From assembly GCA_036733965.1 (NCBI GenBank), contig DAIMZL010000001.1, positions 222,987-286,986 on the forward strand: a stretch of 64,000 nt of DNA. The letters are read 5' to 3'. The notes beneath the pieces were generated by a model that was given only the letters and a program-made list of their open reading frames with translations, made no database searches and was not told where the DNA came from. This document shows positions 34,361-43,722 of the stretch, piece after piece; positions within the stretch are counted from its first letter, which is position 1; every line of letters begins with the position of its first letter. The stretch comes from JAEXOD01 sp937930275. GTDB taxonomy: Bacteria > Bacteroidota > Ignavibacteria > Ignavibacteriales > Melioribacteraceae. The translations under genes and the position numbers were made by a program.

Positions 34361-36631
34361 CTATTTTACAAGTACCATCTTCTTAATTGCAGTGTTAGCA
34401 CCTTGCGATAACTTATAAAAATAAATTCCGCTGCTTAAATTTGAAGCATTAAAATTTATTTGATATTTAACCCCCTTTTCAGCATTATTATTAAATAAAG
34501 TTGAAATTTCCTGTCCTAATGAATTATAAATAGTTAATTTTGTATTTCCTGTTTCTGCAACAGAAAAGTTAATAATAGTTTCCGGATTAAAAGGGTTAGG
34601 GTAATTTTGAATTAGTTCAAAATTAGTCGGATTTAATGAAACTTCAATCGCTAAAACATCGCTATATTTAAAAGAACCGTCAAAATCTGTTTGTTTTAAT
34701 CTATAGTAATATTTATTTTCGGTTAAATTATTATCATTAAACGAATAACTAATTAATTCGGTTGAGTTCCCTTTACCGGCGATAAAACCTATTTCCGAAA
34801 AATCGATATTATTAATACTTCTTTCAATGAAAAATCCATAATTGTTTAGCTCCGATATTGTTTTCCAATTTAAATTAACACAATTATTAGATGAAGTTGC
34901 ATTAAACGAAATCAATTCAACAGGCAAAGGTAAAGTATTCATGTGGAATGGACCTCCCTGTAGGGTCGAAAAATCAGGGTCAAAACCTAAATTCCCGGAT
35001 GCAATTGTACCTGGGACTGTAACATCACTAAAATAAGCAGTTGACGATACAACTGTCGCAAAAAGCATAAACTCATCTAAATTAGTCGGATTTCCAATTT
35101 GATTTAAAGGTATTTTAATTTCCCAACCTCTTTTGATATCATGGTCATTATAAAATGCAAATTTAATTGACTTGTTTGTAAAAATACCGTCCGTTTCAGG
35201 ACCTTCGCCTAAAGTACCGGTTTGGTTTGTACTACCGATATACTGAGCTAAGTTCCCGGATGTAGTGTACTTTACGGCGTCTATATAAACCGATGTAGCC
35301 GATGAACCGGGATTAATAACAAATCCGAAATTAGTTTCGAAATCATTTTTAAAGTTTCCGTTTGTAGTTACACCAAATAAATGTCCCCCGCCGGAAATAT
35401 TGCCTAAAGCTGTTCCAGTAGCAGCTCCCGTTCCGGCTAACTTTGAAACCCCCAAAAATAGAACAATGCCGTCACTACTTCCGGTGTTTAAATAACAATC
35501 ACTTGCAATATATAAATATTCATTATCTAAATGCGCATAAAGTGCATCAATATTTATTGCACTGCCAAAACCGGCATTGTTATCCAAATCCGGGTGGTAA
35601 TTGTCATATTTTTCATTAATTCTACCGTTTATTAAGAAAGGAAACCAAATTTTGTAAGCTCCAATTCCGTTATTTGTGCTTAGCACAAAAATAGTTTGAC
35701 TTCCGTCATTATTCATTCTAATATCAACGTCACCCGTGCCGTTAGGATTTCCGTTTAAATACATTGAAGGAGTTACAACATAAGTAATGCCTTTTGCAAA
35801 ATCATCTCCTACCATTACAATGCGTGCATTTTCGGTAGAAGTACCATGCTGAAAAGTGAATATGTAAGGAACATTATTATATTCATAATACTGAATTGAA
35901 TTAGAACCCGTTCCTACTTGTGAACCCGGTATAGTACTTAATAATGTACCGTTTATATTCCATTTAGTAACATTTTTACCATTACCGTTCATAACAAATG
36001 TCTGGTTATCTATTGGATAAACTGATGCCATATTATCAATAGCATTTGCCGGTAAAGTAATTGTATTTTCAATATTAAAAGTAATACCGTTGTCGGTTGT
36101 TCCTAAAATATAAACTTTTTTGTTTGTTTGGTCAGCAAACCAAATTTTAGCACTATTATCTTCCATTTTTCCGACTACTTTAAAATTATCTCCCACTCGT
36201 TTTGGAATTCCGCCAAGTGTATTCTCAAAAACTACTGTAGGCGCAGATGTTTCGCCATTCCATTTATAAATTTTAATTGCAGAAACATCAGTCGTTAAGT
36301 TTATTCCTAAAATAATTCCGTCATCGGTTACTTCAACGTCATTAAGAATAAAAGTACCTCCAGATACACCGGTCAAACTAAGATTACCTATCTGGTTTCC
36401 GTTATCCGCATCTAAAATGTACAAACTTAAAGGAGTATTTCGTGAAACGACATACAACCTTTCATTATTATTAACTTTTCCGTAAGCAAAACCTCTTTCG
36501 GTATTACCTGTTGCACTAAACCAACTATAATTATTACCTGCTTTAAATGTTTTTTCCCATACAGTATCAATTTGTGCATTAATACTAAGGTAAAAAAAAC
36601 ATAAAAAAAGAACTGTAAAAGTTTTTTTCAT
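34361..36631 (-). CDS. T9SS-sorted secreted protein with DUF4623-like and CBM9/DOMON-like regions
   Basis: A 756 aa exported protein with a signal peptide (about 1-19). Residues about 30-320 look like DUF4623 (GGTFILNDVEVTDDGIILG; KIYKWNGETSAP). Residues about 330-560 resemble a CBM9/DOMON-like beta sandwich (INGRINEKYDNYHPDLDNN, AHLDNEYLYIASDCYL, GWEIKIPLNQIG). A short FN3-like linker (VNLNWKTISELNNYGFFIERS) leads to a C-terminal sorting domain with YPNPFNPETIINF and SGIYFYKLSQG. It probably binds a polysaccharide or forms part of the cell surface; no enzyme motif is seen. Domain names are from pattern recognition. Confidence 0.65.
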   Translation of the reverse strand: MKKTFTVLFLCFFYLSINAQIDTVWEKTFKAGNNYSWFSATGNTERGFAYGKVNNNERLYVVSRNTPLSLYILDADNGNQIGNLSLTGVSGGTFILNDVEVTDDGIILGINLTTDVSAIKIYKWNGETSAPTVVFENTLGGIPKRVGDNFKVVGKMEDNSAKIWFADQTNKKVYILGTTDNGITFNIENTITLPANAIDNMASVYPIDNQTFVMNGNGKNVTKWNINGTLLSTIPGSQVGTGSNSIQYYEYNNVPYIFTFQHGTSTENARIVMVGDDFAKGITYVVTPSMYLNGNPNGTGDVDIRMNNDGSQTIFVLSTNNGIGAYKIWFPFLINGRINEKYDNYHPDLDNNAGFGSAINIDALYAHLDNEYLYIASDCYLNTGSSDGIVLFLGVSKLAGTGAATGTALGNISGGGHLFGVTTNGNFKNDFETNFGFVINPGSSATSVYIDAVKYTTSGNLAQYIGSTNQTGTLGEGPETDGIFTNKSIKFAFYNDHDIKRGWEIKIPLNQIGNPTNLDEFMLFATVVSSTAYFSDVTVPGTIASGNLGFDPDFSTLQGGPFHMNTLPLPVELISFNATSSNNCVNLNWKTISELNNYGFFIERSINNIDFSEIGFIAGKGNSTELISYSFNDNNLTENKYYYRLKQTDFDGSFKYSDVLAIEVSLNPTNFELIQNYPNPFNPETIINFSVAETGNTKLTIYNSLGQEISTLFNNNAEKGVKYQINFNASNLSSGIYFYKLSQGANTAIKKMVLVK

Positions 36632-36658
36632 AAATACTCCAAGTTTTTTTTCAGTACT

Positions 36659-37105
36659 TTAGTTAATATCTTCTCTTATCCAAGCATCTTTAAAAAGCGG
36701 TATTTTCCAAAGTGTATTTCTTACATTTTCGGCATCTATTTTATTTTGAAATGCAGGTTCTATCTGAACAACATACAAATTTTTAGTACCGTCAAATACA
36801 ATATTTAAATCGTATTTTAATTTTGATTTAGCCTCTTTTACAAATTTATCAGCAGCTGATTTTGAAGTATATGCACCAACTTGAACAAAGTACAATTCCG
36901 AATGCTTTTCGTTATTAACAATCACTTTGTTTTCCGGTTCTTCGGTAACAACCGGAGTTTCTACTTTGGGTGTTTGGTTAACATCTTCAAAAACATAAAC
37001 TTCTTCTTTTTCTTTTGTTTCTGTAGTCTGTTCAACCGTCTCTTTGCTACCGCTGCAACCCCAAACTAATATAATTAATAGACCGCTTAAAATTATTTGT
37101 TTCAT
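36659..37105 (-). CDS. SPOR-domain lipoprotein
   Basis: A 148 aa lipoprotein. A signal peptide with lipobox LVWGC (Cys at about 17) is followed by an acidic/threonine-rich linker of about 50 residues. A SPOR domain covers the C-terminal 75 residues (YFVQVGAYTSKSAADKFVKEAK, LYVVQIEPAFQNKIDAENV). SPOR domains bind denuded glycan strands at the septum, so a division or peptidoglycan role is likely. It is upstream of, and co-directional with, the DUF4623 gene, 27 bases away. Confidence 0.87.
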   Translation of the reverse strand: MKQIILSGLLIILVWGCSGSKETVEQTTETKEKEEVYVFEDVNQTPKVETPVVTEEPENKVIVNNEKHSELYFVQVGAYTSKSAADKFVKEAKSKLKYDLNIVFDGTKNLYVVQIEPAFQNKIDAENVRNTLWKIPLFKDAWIREDIN

Positions 37106-37120
37106 TAATTGTCCTCAGTT

Positions 37121-37151
37121 TAAAATAAAATAGGGACGGTTATCCGTCCCT
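37121..37151 (-). terminator. Rho-independent terminator after the FadL-type gene
   Basis: Perfect 8-bp stem AGGGACGG / CCGTCCCT with a 4-base loop (37132-37151), followed on the minus strand by ATTTTATTTTA. It lies 26 bases after the FadL-type stop and before the SPOR gene start. Confidence 0.85.
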
Positions 37152-37176
37152 TAAATATAATTAAATTTCGGAAATA

Positions 37177-38478
37177 TTACAATGAATAATTAAAACTAAC
37201 GGCAAATAAATGAGCAACCGGTTTATATGTTCCGTTAAAGTAGCCGTATGTAGGTTTTCCGGGTACTGTCATATTTTGCGAATTAGTAATTTCTCTTTCC
37301 ATAAAGTTTAAGAAGAAATATGAAACGTCAACACCAAATTTTTCTGTGAATTTATATCCAAAACCACCTGTAATGCCAATTCTATCAGCATCAGGTAAAG
37401 TTGGCTCTACTAATTCGTCATCAACAGGGTTTTTATCATATAAAACTCCTAAACGCAAAGCTAAGTCGTCATTCATTTTATATTCGCCGCCTAAACGTGC
37501 AATAAATGTATTTTTATAACCTCTATAGCTTGATGAAACGCTGCTATTTGTTTGAGGGTTAACATATTGTTTAAAAGTTACTTCTAATTTATCGTAACTT
37601 TTCCAACCTATGTATTGGAAATCTGCAGCAAGTGTTAAAGTTTTGTTTGGTCTTACTGCTACGCCGATAACCAAATTTTCAGGGGTTGTTAAAGGTGCAG
37701 ATACATCACCATAAGGTAATTTGATTGACATAGGTCCTACTAACGGATGTGTAAAATCTAATGTAGCCGGTGTTGTAGTTGCTGTTCCTTCAAACGAAAA
37801 TTTATTTTTACTTCTATAATCAACACCTAAAGAGAATTCTTCTACAGGTGTCCATAAAAATCCAATATTAAAGCCAATAGAAGTAGCATCACCTTCCAAT
37901 AAAGTTGAAGCATCCGGTTTTACGGCACCAGTAACCGGATCGGCTAAGGGTAAATTCTTCTTTATCTTAACGTCACCGTATGCAATATTTACACCTAAAC
38001 CGATTGAAAATTGTTTGTTAAATTTATAAGCAAATGTAGGTTGAAAAAAGAACGTTCTTATTTCGGTATCAACGGCTAAATATCTTCCTGCCCAATCACT
38101 TTCCCACTCAGTACCTAATCCGTAAGGATTATTAACGCTAAGACCGACAAACATGTCATCAGATAATTGATGGCTAACATAAATAGTAAAAGGAGTATAA
38201 ACTTTACTTTTTAATTCATATTCGTTTGATAATGGTGTAGGACCTGTAAATTTTGTCATAGGTGCAATTAACGAAACACCGGCAGAAAATTGTGTCCCCT
38301 TTAATTGGGTCATTCCTGCAGGGTTAAAGAAAACAGCTGATACATCATTTGCTAAACCGGTATATGCATTTGCCATCCCCATAGCTCTTGCACCGTTTTC
38401 GTTTATTTGGAAACCGCTTGCAAATAGATTTGCTGCCAAAGATAATAACATAATTACCGAAAGTAATCTCTTTCGCAT
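37177..38478 (-). CDS. FadL/TodX-type outer-membrane transport protein
   Basis: A 433 aa outer-membrane beta barrel of the OMPP1/FadL/TodX family, which takes up fatty acids or other hydrophobic compounds. It has a signal peptide (about 1-20) and then the FadL hatch motif: ASGFQINENGARAMGMANA with the NPAGM box (VFFNPAGMTQL) soon after. It has a barrel of alternating strands and ends with an aromatic strand (HLFAVSFNYSL), the usual assembly signal. CGGAGG precedes the ATG. It is monocistronic, with its own terminator, and lies beside acyl-CoA-related genes (biotin carboxylase, BCCP). Confidence 0.9.
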   Translation of the reverse strand: MRKRLLSVIMLLSLAANLFASGFQINENGARAMGMANAYTGLANDVSAVFFNPAGMTQLKGTQFSAGVSLIAPMTKFTGPTPLSNEYELKSKVYTPFTIYVSHQLSDDMFVGLSVNNPYGLGTEWESDWAGRYLAVDTEIRTFFFQPTFAYKFNKQFSIGLGVNIAYGDVKIKKNLPLADPVTGAVKPDASTLLEGDATSIGFNIGFLWTPVEEFSLGVDYRSKNKFSFEGTATTTPATLDFTHPLVGPMSIKLPYGDVSAPLTTPENLVIGVAVRPNKTLTLAADFQYIGWKSYDKLEVTFKQYVNPQTNSSVSSSYRGYKNTFIARLGGEYKMNDDLALRLGVLYDKNPVDDELVEPTLPDADRIGITGGFGYKFTEKFGVDVSYFFLNFMEREITNSQNMTVPGKPTYGYFNGTYKPVAHLFAVSFNYSL

Positions 38479-38556
38479 TTTATTCCTCCGATTAAATTAA
38501 AAAAAATAACTGCCAAATATCGTACAAAAATATGAATAAACCAAAGAAAAAATTCA

Positions 38557-39057
38557 TTATTCAATTAAAAGAATTTTTTGGTCTTTTTCAACCGGGGTGT
38601 TTTCGCTTACAAAAATTTCTTTAATTGTTCCGCTTGCCGGACTTTTTAAATCGTTTTCCATTTTCATGGCTTCTAATACTAATAGCGATTCTCCTAATTC
38701 AACTTTTTCTCCGATTCCCTTTTTTAATTTTACAATTAAACCCGGCATCGGAGCTTTAAATATTAAATGATGTGTCAGTTTTTCTTTTTGAGCTAAATAT
38801 TCGGTAGCTTTTTCCATTAACAAAGTTCTAACTATCGGTTCGTAATAATGACCGTCAATTAAGGTTGAATATTTTTCGGCATTTAATCTATTTGTTGTTA
38901 TTGAATACACTTTATTATTTATATGTAATAAAAATAAATAATCGCTTACTTTAGAAAGTTCATATTTTATTAACTCTTCACCAATTTTTATAGTATCTGA
39001 ATTAATTATTGATAAATTTACTTTTTCCCCGTCTATTGTTACAACATAATCATTCAT
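38557..39057 (-). CDS. Biotin carboxyl carrier protein subunit
   Basis: A 166 aa biotin/lipoyl-attachment protein. The C-terminal 75 residues form the biotinyl domain with the biotinylated lysine in EAMKMENDL (about K131). The N-terminal 80 residues are a beta-rich subunit-interaction segment, as in carrier subunits of propionyl-/acetyl-CoA carboxylases of this lineage, and not the Pro/Ala-rich linker of AccB. The start overlaps the 3' end of the biotin carboxylase gene by 8 bases, so the two act as one split alpha subunit. The substrate (acetyl-, propionyl- or methylcrotonyl-CoA) is undetermined, because no carboxyltransferase gene is in the window. Confidence 0.88.
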   Translation of the reverse strand: MNDYVVTIDGEKVNLSIINSDTIKIGEELIKYELSKVSDYLFLLHINNKVYSITTNRLNAEKYSTLIDGHYYEPIVRTLLMEKATEYLAQKEKLTHHLIFKAPMPGLIVKLKKGIGEKVELGESLLVLEAMKMENDLKSPASGTIKEIFVSENTPVEKDQKILLIE

Positions 39058-40546
39058 TTTCCGAAATTCTCCATTTATTGTTAGGAGTGCACTCTATTTG
39101 TTTTGGTTTTAAGGAGTTTTCATTATCTTTTAATATAGCCGAAATTATTGCTGCTACATCACTATATTTAAAGTTATCAAATTCTTTCCATTTTGTAGGA
39201 ATATTGGGTAAAAATTCCTCCTCAATAAAGTTAATTGTAAAATTACCGTCAATAAAAGTCGAATTTCTTAAAATCCATTTTAAGGCGTGTATGTTAGTGA
39301 TAACGCCGGCAATTTGATATTCACCTAAAGCTCTATGCAGTCTTTCAATAGCTTCTTCTCTTGTTCGTCCCCAACCTATTACTTTTGCCAACATTGGGTC
39401 ATAGAAACGAGATACTTCGGTTAGTAAATCTATTCCTCTATCTACTCTAATACCTATACCGCTTGGTAATTTATGATGAATAATTTTGCCTATTGAAGGA
39501 GCAAAATTAGAATCAACGTCTTCAGCATATACCCTTGCTTCAATCGCATGACCTAAAATTTTTAATTCATCCTGTTTAAATGAAAGCTCTAATCCTGAAG
39601 CTACTCTAATTTGTTCTTTTACAAGGTCAATTCCGGTTATTATTTCGGTAATCGGATGTTCAACCTGTAAACGTGTATTCATTTCTAAAAAATAGAAATT
39701 TTTATTTTTGTCCATCAAAAACTCAATAGTTCCGGCATTATAATAGCCACATGCTTTTGCTGCTAAAATAGCGGCGGATGTCAGTTTTTCTCTGGTTTTT
39801 TCATCAACAAAAGATGACGGAGCTTCCTCAACTATTTTTTGATGTCGCCTTTGTACCGAGCAGTCTCTTTCAAATAGATGAGCATAATTTCCAAATTTAT
39901 CTGCAATAATTTGAACCTCAATGTGTTTCGGGTTCTCAATAAATTTTTCAATATAAACCGAAGGGTTACCAAATGCCTTAAGCGCCTCGCTTGAAGCAAG
40001 TCTAAATGCTTCGTTAAAATAATCAGCGGAATCAACTTTTCTCATTCCTTTTCCTCCCCCACCTGCAGAAGCTTTAAGCATTACAGGGTATCCGATTTTA
40101 TTTGCCACTTCTTTAGCCTCGTCTAAATCGGTAATTGGTTCGGTTGTTCCGGGTACTATCGGAACTCCGCTTAAGGACATAAGTTGGCGCGCTGCCGTTT
40201 TAGAACCCATCATCTTTACAGATGATGACGAAGGTCCTATAAAAACAATTCCCGATTTTTCTACTTCCGAAATAAATTCGGCATTTTCGGAAAGAAATCC
40301 GTAGCCCGGATGAATAGCATCAACTTTAACTTTTTTTGCAATTTCTAAAATTTTATTGTAATTAAGATATGATTTAGAGGCTTCGCTTTCGCCGATATAA
40401 TAAGCTTGATCGGCTTGTCGTACATGTAGTGAGTGTTTATCGGCATCTGTATAAATTGCAACAGAAGTAATGTTCAGTTCGCGGCATGCTTTTATTATTC
40501 TTACTGCAATTTCGCCACGATTTGCGATTAATATTTTTTTTAACAT
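39050..40546 (-). CDS. Biotin carboxylase subunit (acyl-CoA carboxylase alpha)
   Basis: A 498 aa ATP-grasp enzyme carboxylating the biotin of its carrier protein. The N-terminal ILIANRGEIAVRIIKACRELN is followed by the ATP lid glycine-rich KASAGGGGKGMRKV, the HIEVQIIADKFGN segment with the catalytic region RDCSVQRRHQKIVEEAPS, and FLEMNTRLQVEHPITE. The ending is typical of AccC/PccA. It lies between mutS2 (6 bases upstream) and the carrier gene (8-base overlap). AccC of fatty acid synthesis versus PccA of propionate metabolism cannot be separated by sequence alone. Confidence 0.93.
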   Translation of the reverse strand: MLKKILIANRGEIAVRIIKACRELNITSVAIYTDADKHSLHVRQADQAYYIGESEASKSYLNYNKILEIAKKVKVDAIHPGYGFLSENAEFISEVEKSGIVFIGPSSSSVKMMGSKTAARQLMSLSGVPIVPGTTEPITDLDEAKEVANKIGYPVMLKASAGGGGKGMRKVDSADYFNEAFRLASSEALKAFGNPSVYIEKFIENPKHIEVQIIADKFGNYAHLFERDCSVQRRHQKIVEEAPSSFVDEKTREKLTSAAILAAKACGYYNAGTIEFLMDKNKNFYFLEMNTRLQVEHPITEIITGIDLVKEQIRVASGLELSFKQDELKILGHAIEARVYAEDVDSNFAPSIGKIIHHKLPSGIGIRVDRGIDLLTEVSRFYDPMLAKVIGWGRTREEAIERLHRALGEYQIAGVITNIHALKWILRNSTFIDGNFTINFIEEEFLPNIPTKWKEFDNFKYSDVAAIISAILKDNENSLKPKQIECTPNNKWRISENE

Positions 40547-40552
40547 AGCAAC

Positions 40553-42718
40553 CTATTTAAGTTCTACAATAGTAATCCCTTCACCTCCGCTTTCTATTGA
40601 TGCAAAATAAAACTTACTTACACTTTCATGTTCTTTTAATATATCCCAAACCACTTTTTTAAGTGCTCCTGTTCCTTTTCCGTGCAAAATTTCAACTCTA
40701 TCCAATCCTGAAGTATAACTTTTATCTAAAAACTTTATCACTTTATTACTAATCTCTCCGGCTCTTTCCCCTCGTATATCTAATGTATAATTTGCATAAT
40801 TTGCAGTAATTTTAATGTTATTTTTTAAATCCGTTTTATATGCACTTTTTGATGAAAGATCTATATCTTTAATCTTTACTTTCATTTTTATAGTACCGAC
40901 TAATACTATAAGATTCGTTTCATCTAAAAAAGATTCAATTATACCGATTGAATCGGTGTTTTTTATTTTAACATAATCACCGATTTCGAAATTTAGTTCA
41001 ATTTCTTTCTTTTCTTCTTTATTAATTTTGTAATTTTGTTTTAATTTCTCAATTTCTTGTTTTTCTTTTTTAATTACTAAACTATCTGCAGAAGATTCTT
41101 TAATATTTTTTATGGTTTTTTCAATTTGGCTGTTAGCGCTTTTTAATATAAAATTAGCTTCAGTTTTTGCATTGTTAATAATTTCTTTTTTTTCTTTATC
41201 TAACTTAGTTACTTTTTGTTGATAAAGTTCAGTTAATCCTTTTAATTTTGAATTCTCGATTTCTGCGGATTTCAATTTCTGGTTTAAAAGTCGCGTTTTT
41301 TCTTCCAATTCTACTAAAAATTTTTCAATATTAGTTTTATCGGTATCAATAAAGCCTTTTGCTTCAATTAAAAACTCTTTAGTAAAGCCAATTCTTTCGG
41401 CAACTTCAAATGCATACGAAGAACCCGGTATTCCTTGTCGAAATCTGTAAGTCGGAGCTAAATTTTGGATATCGTATTCCATACTTGCATTTTGGAATCC
41501 AATTGTTTCGTTAGCCATAATTTTAAGTTTTCCCAAGTGGGTAGTAGCTAAGGTTTTTGTTCCCCTGTTTTTTAAGATATTTAGTACTGTGGCTGCTATT
41601 GCTCCGCCCTCTTCAGGGTCTGTACCTGTTCCTATTTCATCTAATAGTACAAAAGTATTTCCGGTTGCATAATCAAGTATCTGTTTGTAGTTTGAAAGAT
41701 GAGAACTGAAAGTACTTAAACTACTTTCAATTGATTGTTCGTCCCCTATATCTATCATTATATTATCAAAAAGATGAATATTCGAATCGGGATGAATCGG
41801 AATATGAAAGCCGCTATAAATTAATAATAAATTTAAACCTAAAGTTTTTAATACGACTGTTTTACCTCCGGCATTCGGTCCCGTTATAAGTGTCACAATA
41901 TTATCTTTAATTGAAAAACTTAAAGGTATCGTTTTATCAAAACCAAATTTTTTAAGTAAAATCGGATGCCTGGCATTTATAAATTCAAAAGGTCTTTTAC
42001 TATCTATTGTAGGAAAACTGCCGTTTATTTCTAAAGAATATTTTGCTTTAGCAAAAATTAAATCTAACTTTGCGACAATATATAACACGTTTTTTAGCTC
42101 GTATGAAACGGCTGAAAGTTTTTTTGTTATTACTGTTAAAATTCTGTCAATTTCACGTTTTTCAGCAAAAGAAAGAGAGAGTATCTCGTTATTTAAGTCT
42201 AATGTTTCTGTCGGTTCAATATATACGGTTTGTCCGGTTGCTGATTCAGAATGGATAAATCCTTTTACATGTCTTTTATGCTCTGCTTTAACAGGCAAAA
42301 CTACTCTTCCTTCATTTAAAGTTACATAATCTCCCTGAACGTAAGCACTTTCTTTAAGCTGTTTTAAAATTTTTGTTATAACCTTTTGAAGAGTAAAGTT
42401 TTTTTCTCTAATTTCGTTTCTTATATCGCGTAATCGACTGCTTGCATTATCATTTATATCGCCGGTTTCGGTAAAAATACTGCGTATTTCATTTTCAAGT
42501 TGCTTATTAACGTATAATTTGTTTTCAAACTCGGATTTTATTGTTTCACAATTCTCTTTATTTTTTAAAAATGTTATAAGATTTCTTGAAATTTCGAGAA
42601 GTTTTAGAATATTGTAAATTTGTTCGACTAATAATCTACTTCCCTCAATTTCGGTTTTTGCAATTATTTCGTCTAAAAGCGGCAAATGATTAATAGGCGG
42701 TATATCGTTTTTTATTAA
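40553..42718 (-). CDS. mutS2: Endonuclease MutS2, 5' end lost in assembly gap
   Basis: The final ~722 residues of MutS2, a ribosome- and recombination-linked ATPase/nuclease. The core clamp region precedes the ATPase with Walker A GPNAGGKT and LLDEIGTGTDPEEGGAIAA, HLGKLKIMA and a helical lever. A basic coiled coil, a KOW-like segment (FEIGDYVKIKNTDSIGIIES) and a C-terminal Smr nuclease domain (LDIRGERAGE, EILHGKGTGALKKVVW) follow. Family length (about 780-790) implies that roughly 60 N-terminal residues lie in the 100-N gap at 42719-42818. CvpA-MutS2 is a common gene order. Confidence 0.93.
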   Translation of the reverse strand, partial: LIKNDIPPINHLPLLDEIIAKTEIEGSRLLVEQIYNILKLLEISRNLITFLKNKENCETIKSEFENKLYVNKQLENEIRSIFTETGDINDNASSRLRDIRNEIREKNFTLQKVITKILKQLKESAYVQGDYVTLNEGRVVLPVKAEHKRHVKGFIHSESATGQTVYIEPTETLDLNNEILSLSFAEKREIDRILTVITKKLSAVSYELKNVLYIVAKLDLIFAKAKYSLEINGSFPTIDSKRPFEFINARHPILLKKFGFDKTIPLSFSIKDNIVTLITGPNAGGKTVVLKTLGLNLLLIYSGFHIPIHPDSNIHLFDNIMIDIGDEQSIESSLSTFSSHLSNYKQILDYATGNTFVLLDEIGTGTDPEEGGAIAATVLNILKNRGTKTLATTHLGKLKIMANETIGFQNASMEYDIQNLAPTYRFRQGIPGSSYAFEVAERIGFTKEFLIEAKGFIDTDKTNIEKFLVELEEKTRLLNQKLKSAEIENSKLKGLTELYQQKVTKLDKEKKEIINNAKTEANFILKSANSQIEKTIKNIKESSADSLVIKKEKQEIEKLKQNYKINKEEKKEIELNFEIGDYVKIKNTDSIGIIESFLDETNLIVLVGTIKMKVKIKDIDLSSKSAYKTDLKNNIKITANYANYTLDIRGERAGEISNKVIKFLDKSYTSGLDRVEILHGKGTGALKKVVWDILKEHESVSKFYFASIESGGEGITIVELK

Positions 42719-42818
42719 NNNNNNNNNNNNNNNNNNNNNNNNNNNNNNNNNNNNNNNNNNNNNNNNNNNNNNNNNNNNNNNNNNNNNNNNNNNNNNNNNN
42801 NNNNNNNNNNNNNNNNNN
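42719..42818. other. Assembly gap (100 N) between MutS2 and CvpA
   Basis: Exactly 100 N. The gap probably stands for an unknown number of bases. It removes the MutS2 N-terminus (about 60 residues) and the CvpA C-terminus (about 35-40 residues), so about 300 bases would be missing if the two genes adjoin normally. Any single reading frame spanning it is an artefact. Confidence 0.98.
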
Positions 42819-43210
42819 TTATCTGCTTTATCAGGAATATTAAACATCTTTAATAACAAAAAAACTGCGCTGATAAAAAATAGAACTTGTATAGTACCGG
42901 CTACTCCCCCCAATACTTGATTTAGCAACTTATTCACTTTATCCAATGGGTGAATAATTCGTTTTAATACAGAAAAAATAAGTACAACAATAAAAAATAA
43001 AATTATGCCGCCAAAAATTTCGGCTAAACTAATTTCATGATTAAATATAGGGAGAAGTAATTTGCCTATTGAATTAGCAAAACGGAATGATACATAAAAT
43101 GCAACAAAAAGCCCTAACAGACCGATGATTTTGCGTATCAGACCGTCTTTAAAGCCTAATAAAAAACCTATAACAATAATTGCAAAAATTATAATATCTA
43201 AATAATTCAA
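42819..43210 (-). CDS. CvpA-family membrane protein, 3' end lost in assembly gap
   Basis: The first ~130 residues of a CvpA-like protein with four hydrophobic segments. It begins NYLDIIIFAIIVIGFLLG, followed by KDGLIRKIIGLLGLFVAFYVSF, and VNKLLNQVLGGVAGTIQVLFF in the fourth helix. This pattern (N-terminal helix, FxDG/GLIRK motif, LGG loop) is the CvpA signature. CvpA proteins affect envelope homeostasis; E. coli CvpA is linked to colicin V production and bile resistance. Its start is 3 bases after the YqeY gene. The C-terminus (about 35-40 residues) is missing in the gap. Confidence 0.87.
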
Positions 43211-43212
43211 TT

Positions 43213-43659
43213 TTATGCCAAAAGTTTTTCGACTGCTGCTTTTACTATTTTTCCGTCAGCTTTTCCTTTAAGTGATTTTGCAGCTAAAGGCATCAATTTT
43301 GCAAAATCTGCTTTTGAAACAGCATTAATTTCTAAAGCAATTTTTTTAACTTCTTCAAAAACTTCTTCTTCGGTTAACTGCTTTGGAAGATACTCAAGAA
43401 TAATTTTTAATTCGGCTTTTTCTTTTTCGGCAAGTTCGGGTCTATTCCCTTTTTCAAATTGCTCAACAGATTCTTTTCTTTTTTTTAAGGCAGTATTTAA
43501 CATCGAAATTTCATCTTCAACAGTCATTTCGGTTTTTTTACCGCTTTTATCATACTCTAAAATTAAGGCACGGATTGAGCGGATAGTCTCTAATCTTACT
43601 TTATCCCCTGATTTCATTGCCTCTTTTAGGTCGTTGTTTATTTTTTCCTTTAAACTCAT
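43213..43659 (-). CDS. GatB/YqeY-domain protein
   Basis: A 148 aa cytoplasmic protein of the YqeY family, sharing the C-terminal domain of GatB. It begins with SLKEKINNDLKEAMKSGDKVRLETIRSI and has a helical hairpin (EKAELKIILEYLPKQLTEEEV). The C-terminal AKLMPLAAKSLKGKADGKIV is the tail motif that binds tRNA-like structures in GatB. The function of free YqeY is not established. It is preceded by the exbD terminator and GGAG six bases upstream of ATG, and followed after 3 bases by the CvpA gene. Confidence 0.9.
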   Translation of the reverse strand: MSLKEKINNDLKEAMKSGDKVRLETIRSIRALILEYDKSGKKTEMTVEDEISMLNTALKKRKESVEQFEKGNRPELAEKEKAELKIILEYLPKQLTEEEVFEEVKKIALEINAVSKADFAKLMPLAAKSLKGKADGKIVKAAVEKLLA

Positions 43660-43668
43660 ATTAACTCC

Positions 43669-43701
43669 AAAAAAAAAGGATGAGCATTTACATGCTCACC
43701 C
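43669..43701 (-). terminator. Rho-independent terminator of the exbB-exbD-exbD operon
   Basis: On the minus strand GGGTGAGCAT, loop GTAA, ATGCTCATCC (10 bp with one G-T pair) is followed by nine T. It is 22 bases after the last exbD stop and its T-run ends at the ribosome site of the YqeY gene, so read-through could feed that gene. Confidence 0.9.
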
Positions 43702-43722
43702 TTTGTGTAATAAATATTGTTA

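Noticed and set aside
40553..43210. A single 885-residue CvpA-MutS2 protein
   Set aside because: The frame crosses 100 N. The two halves are separate families of expected lengths, both truncated at the gap.
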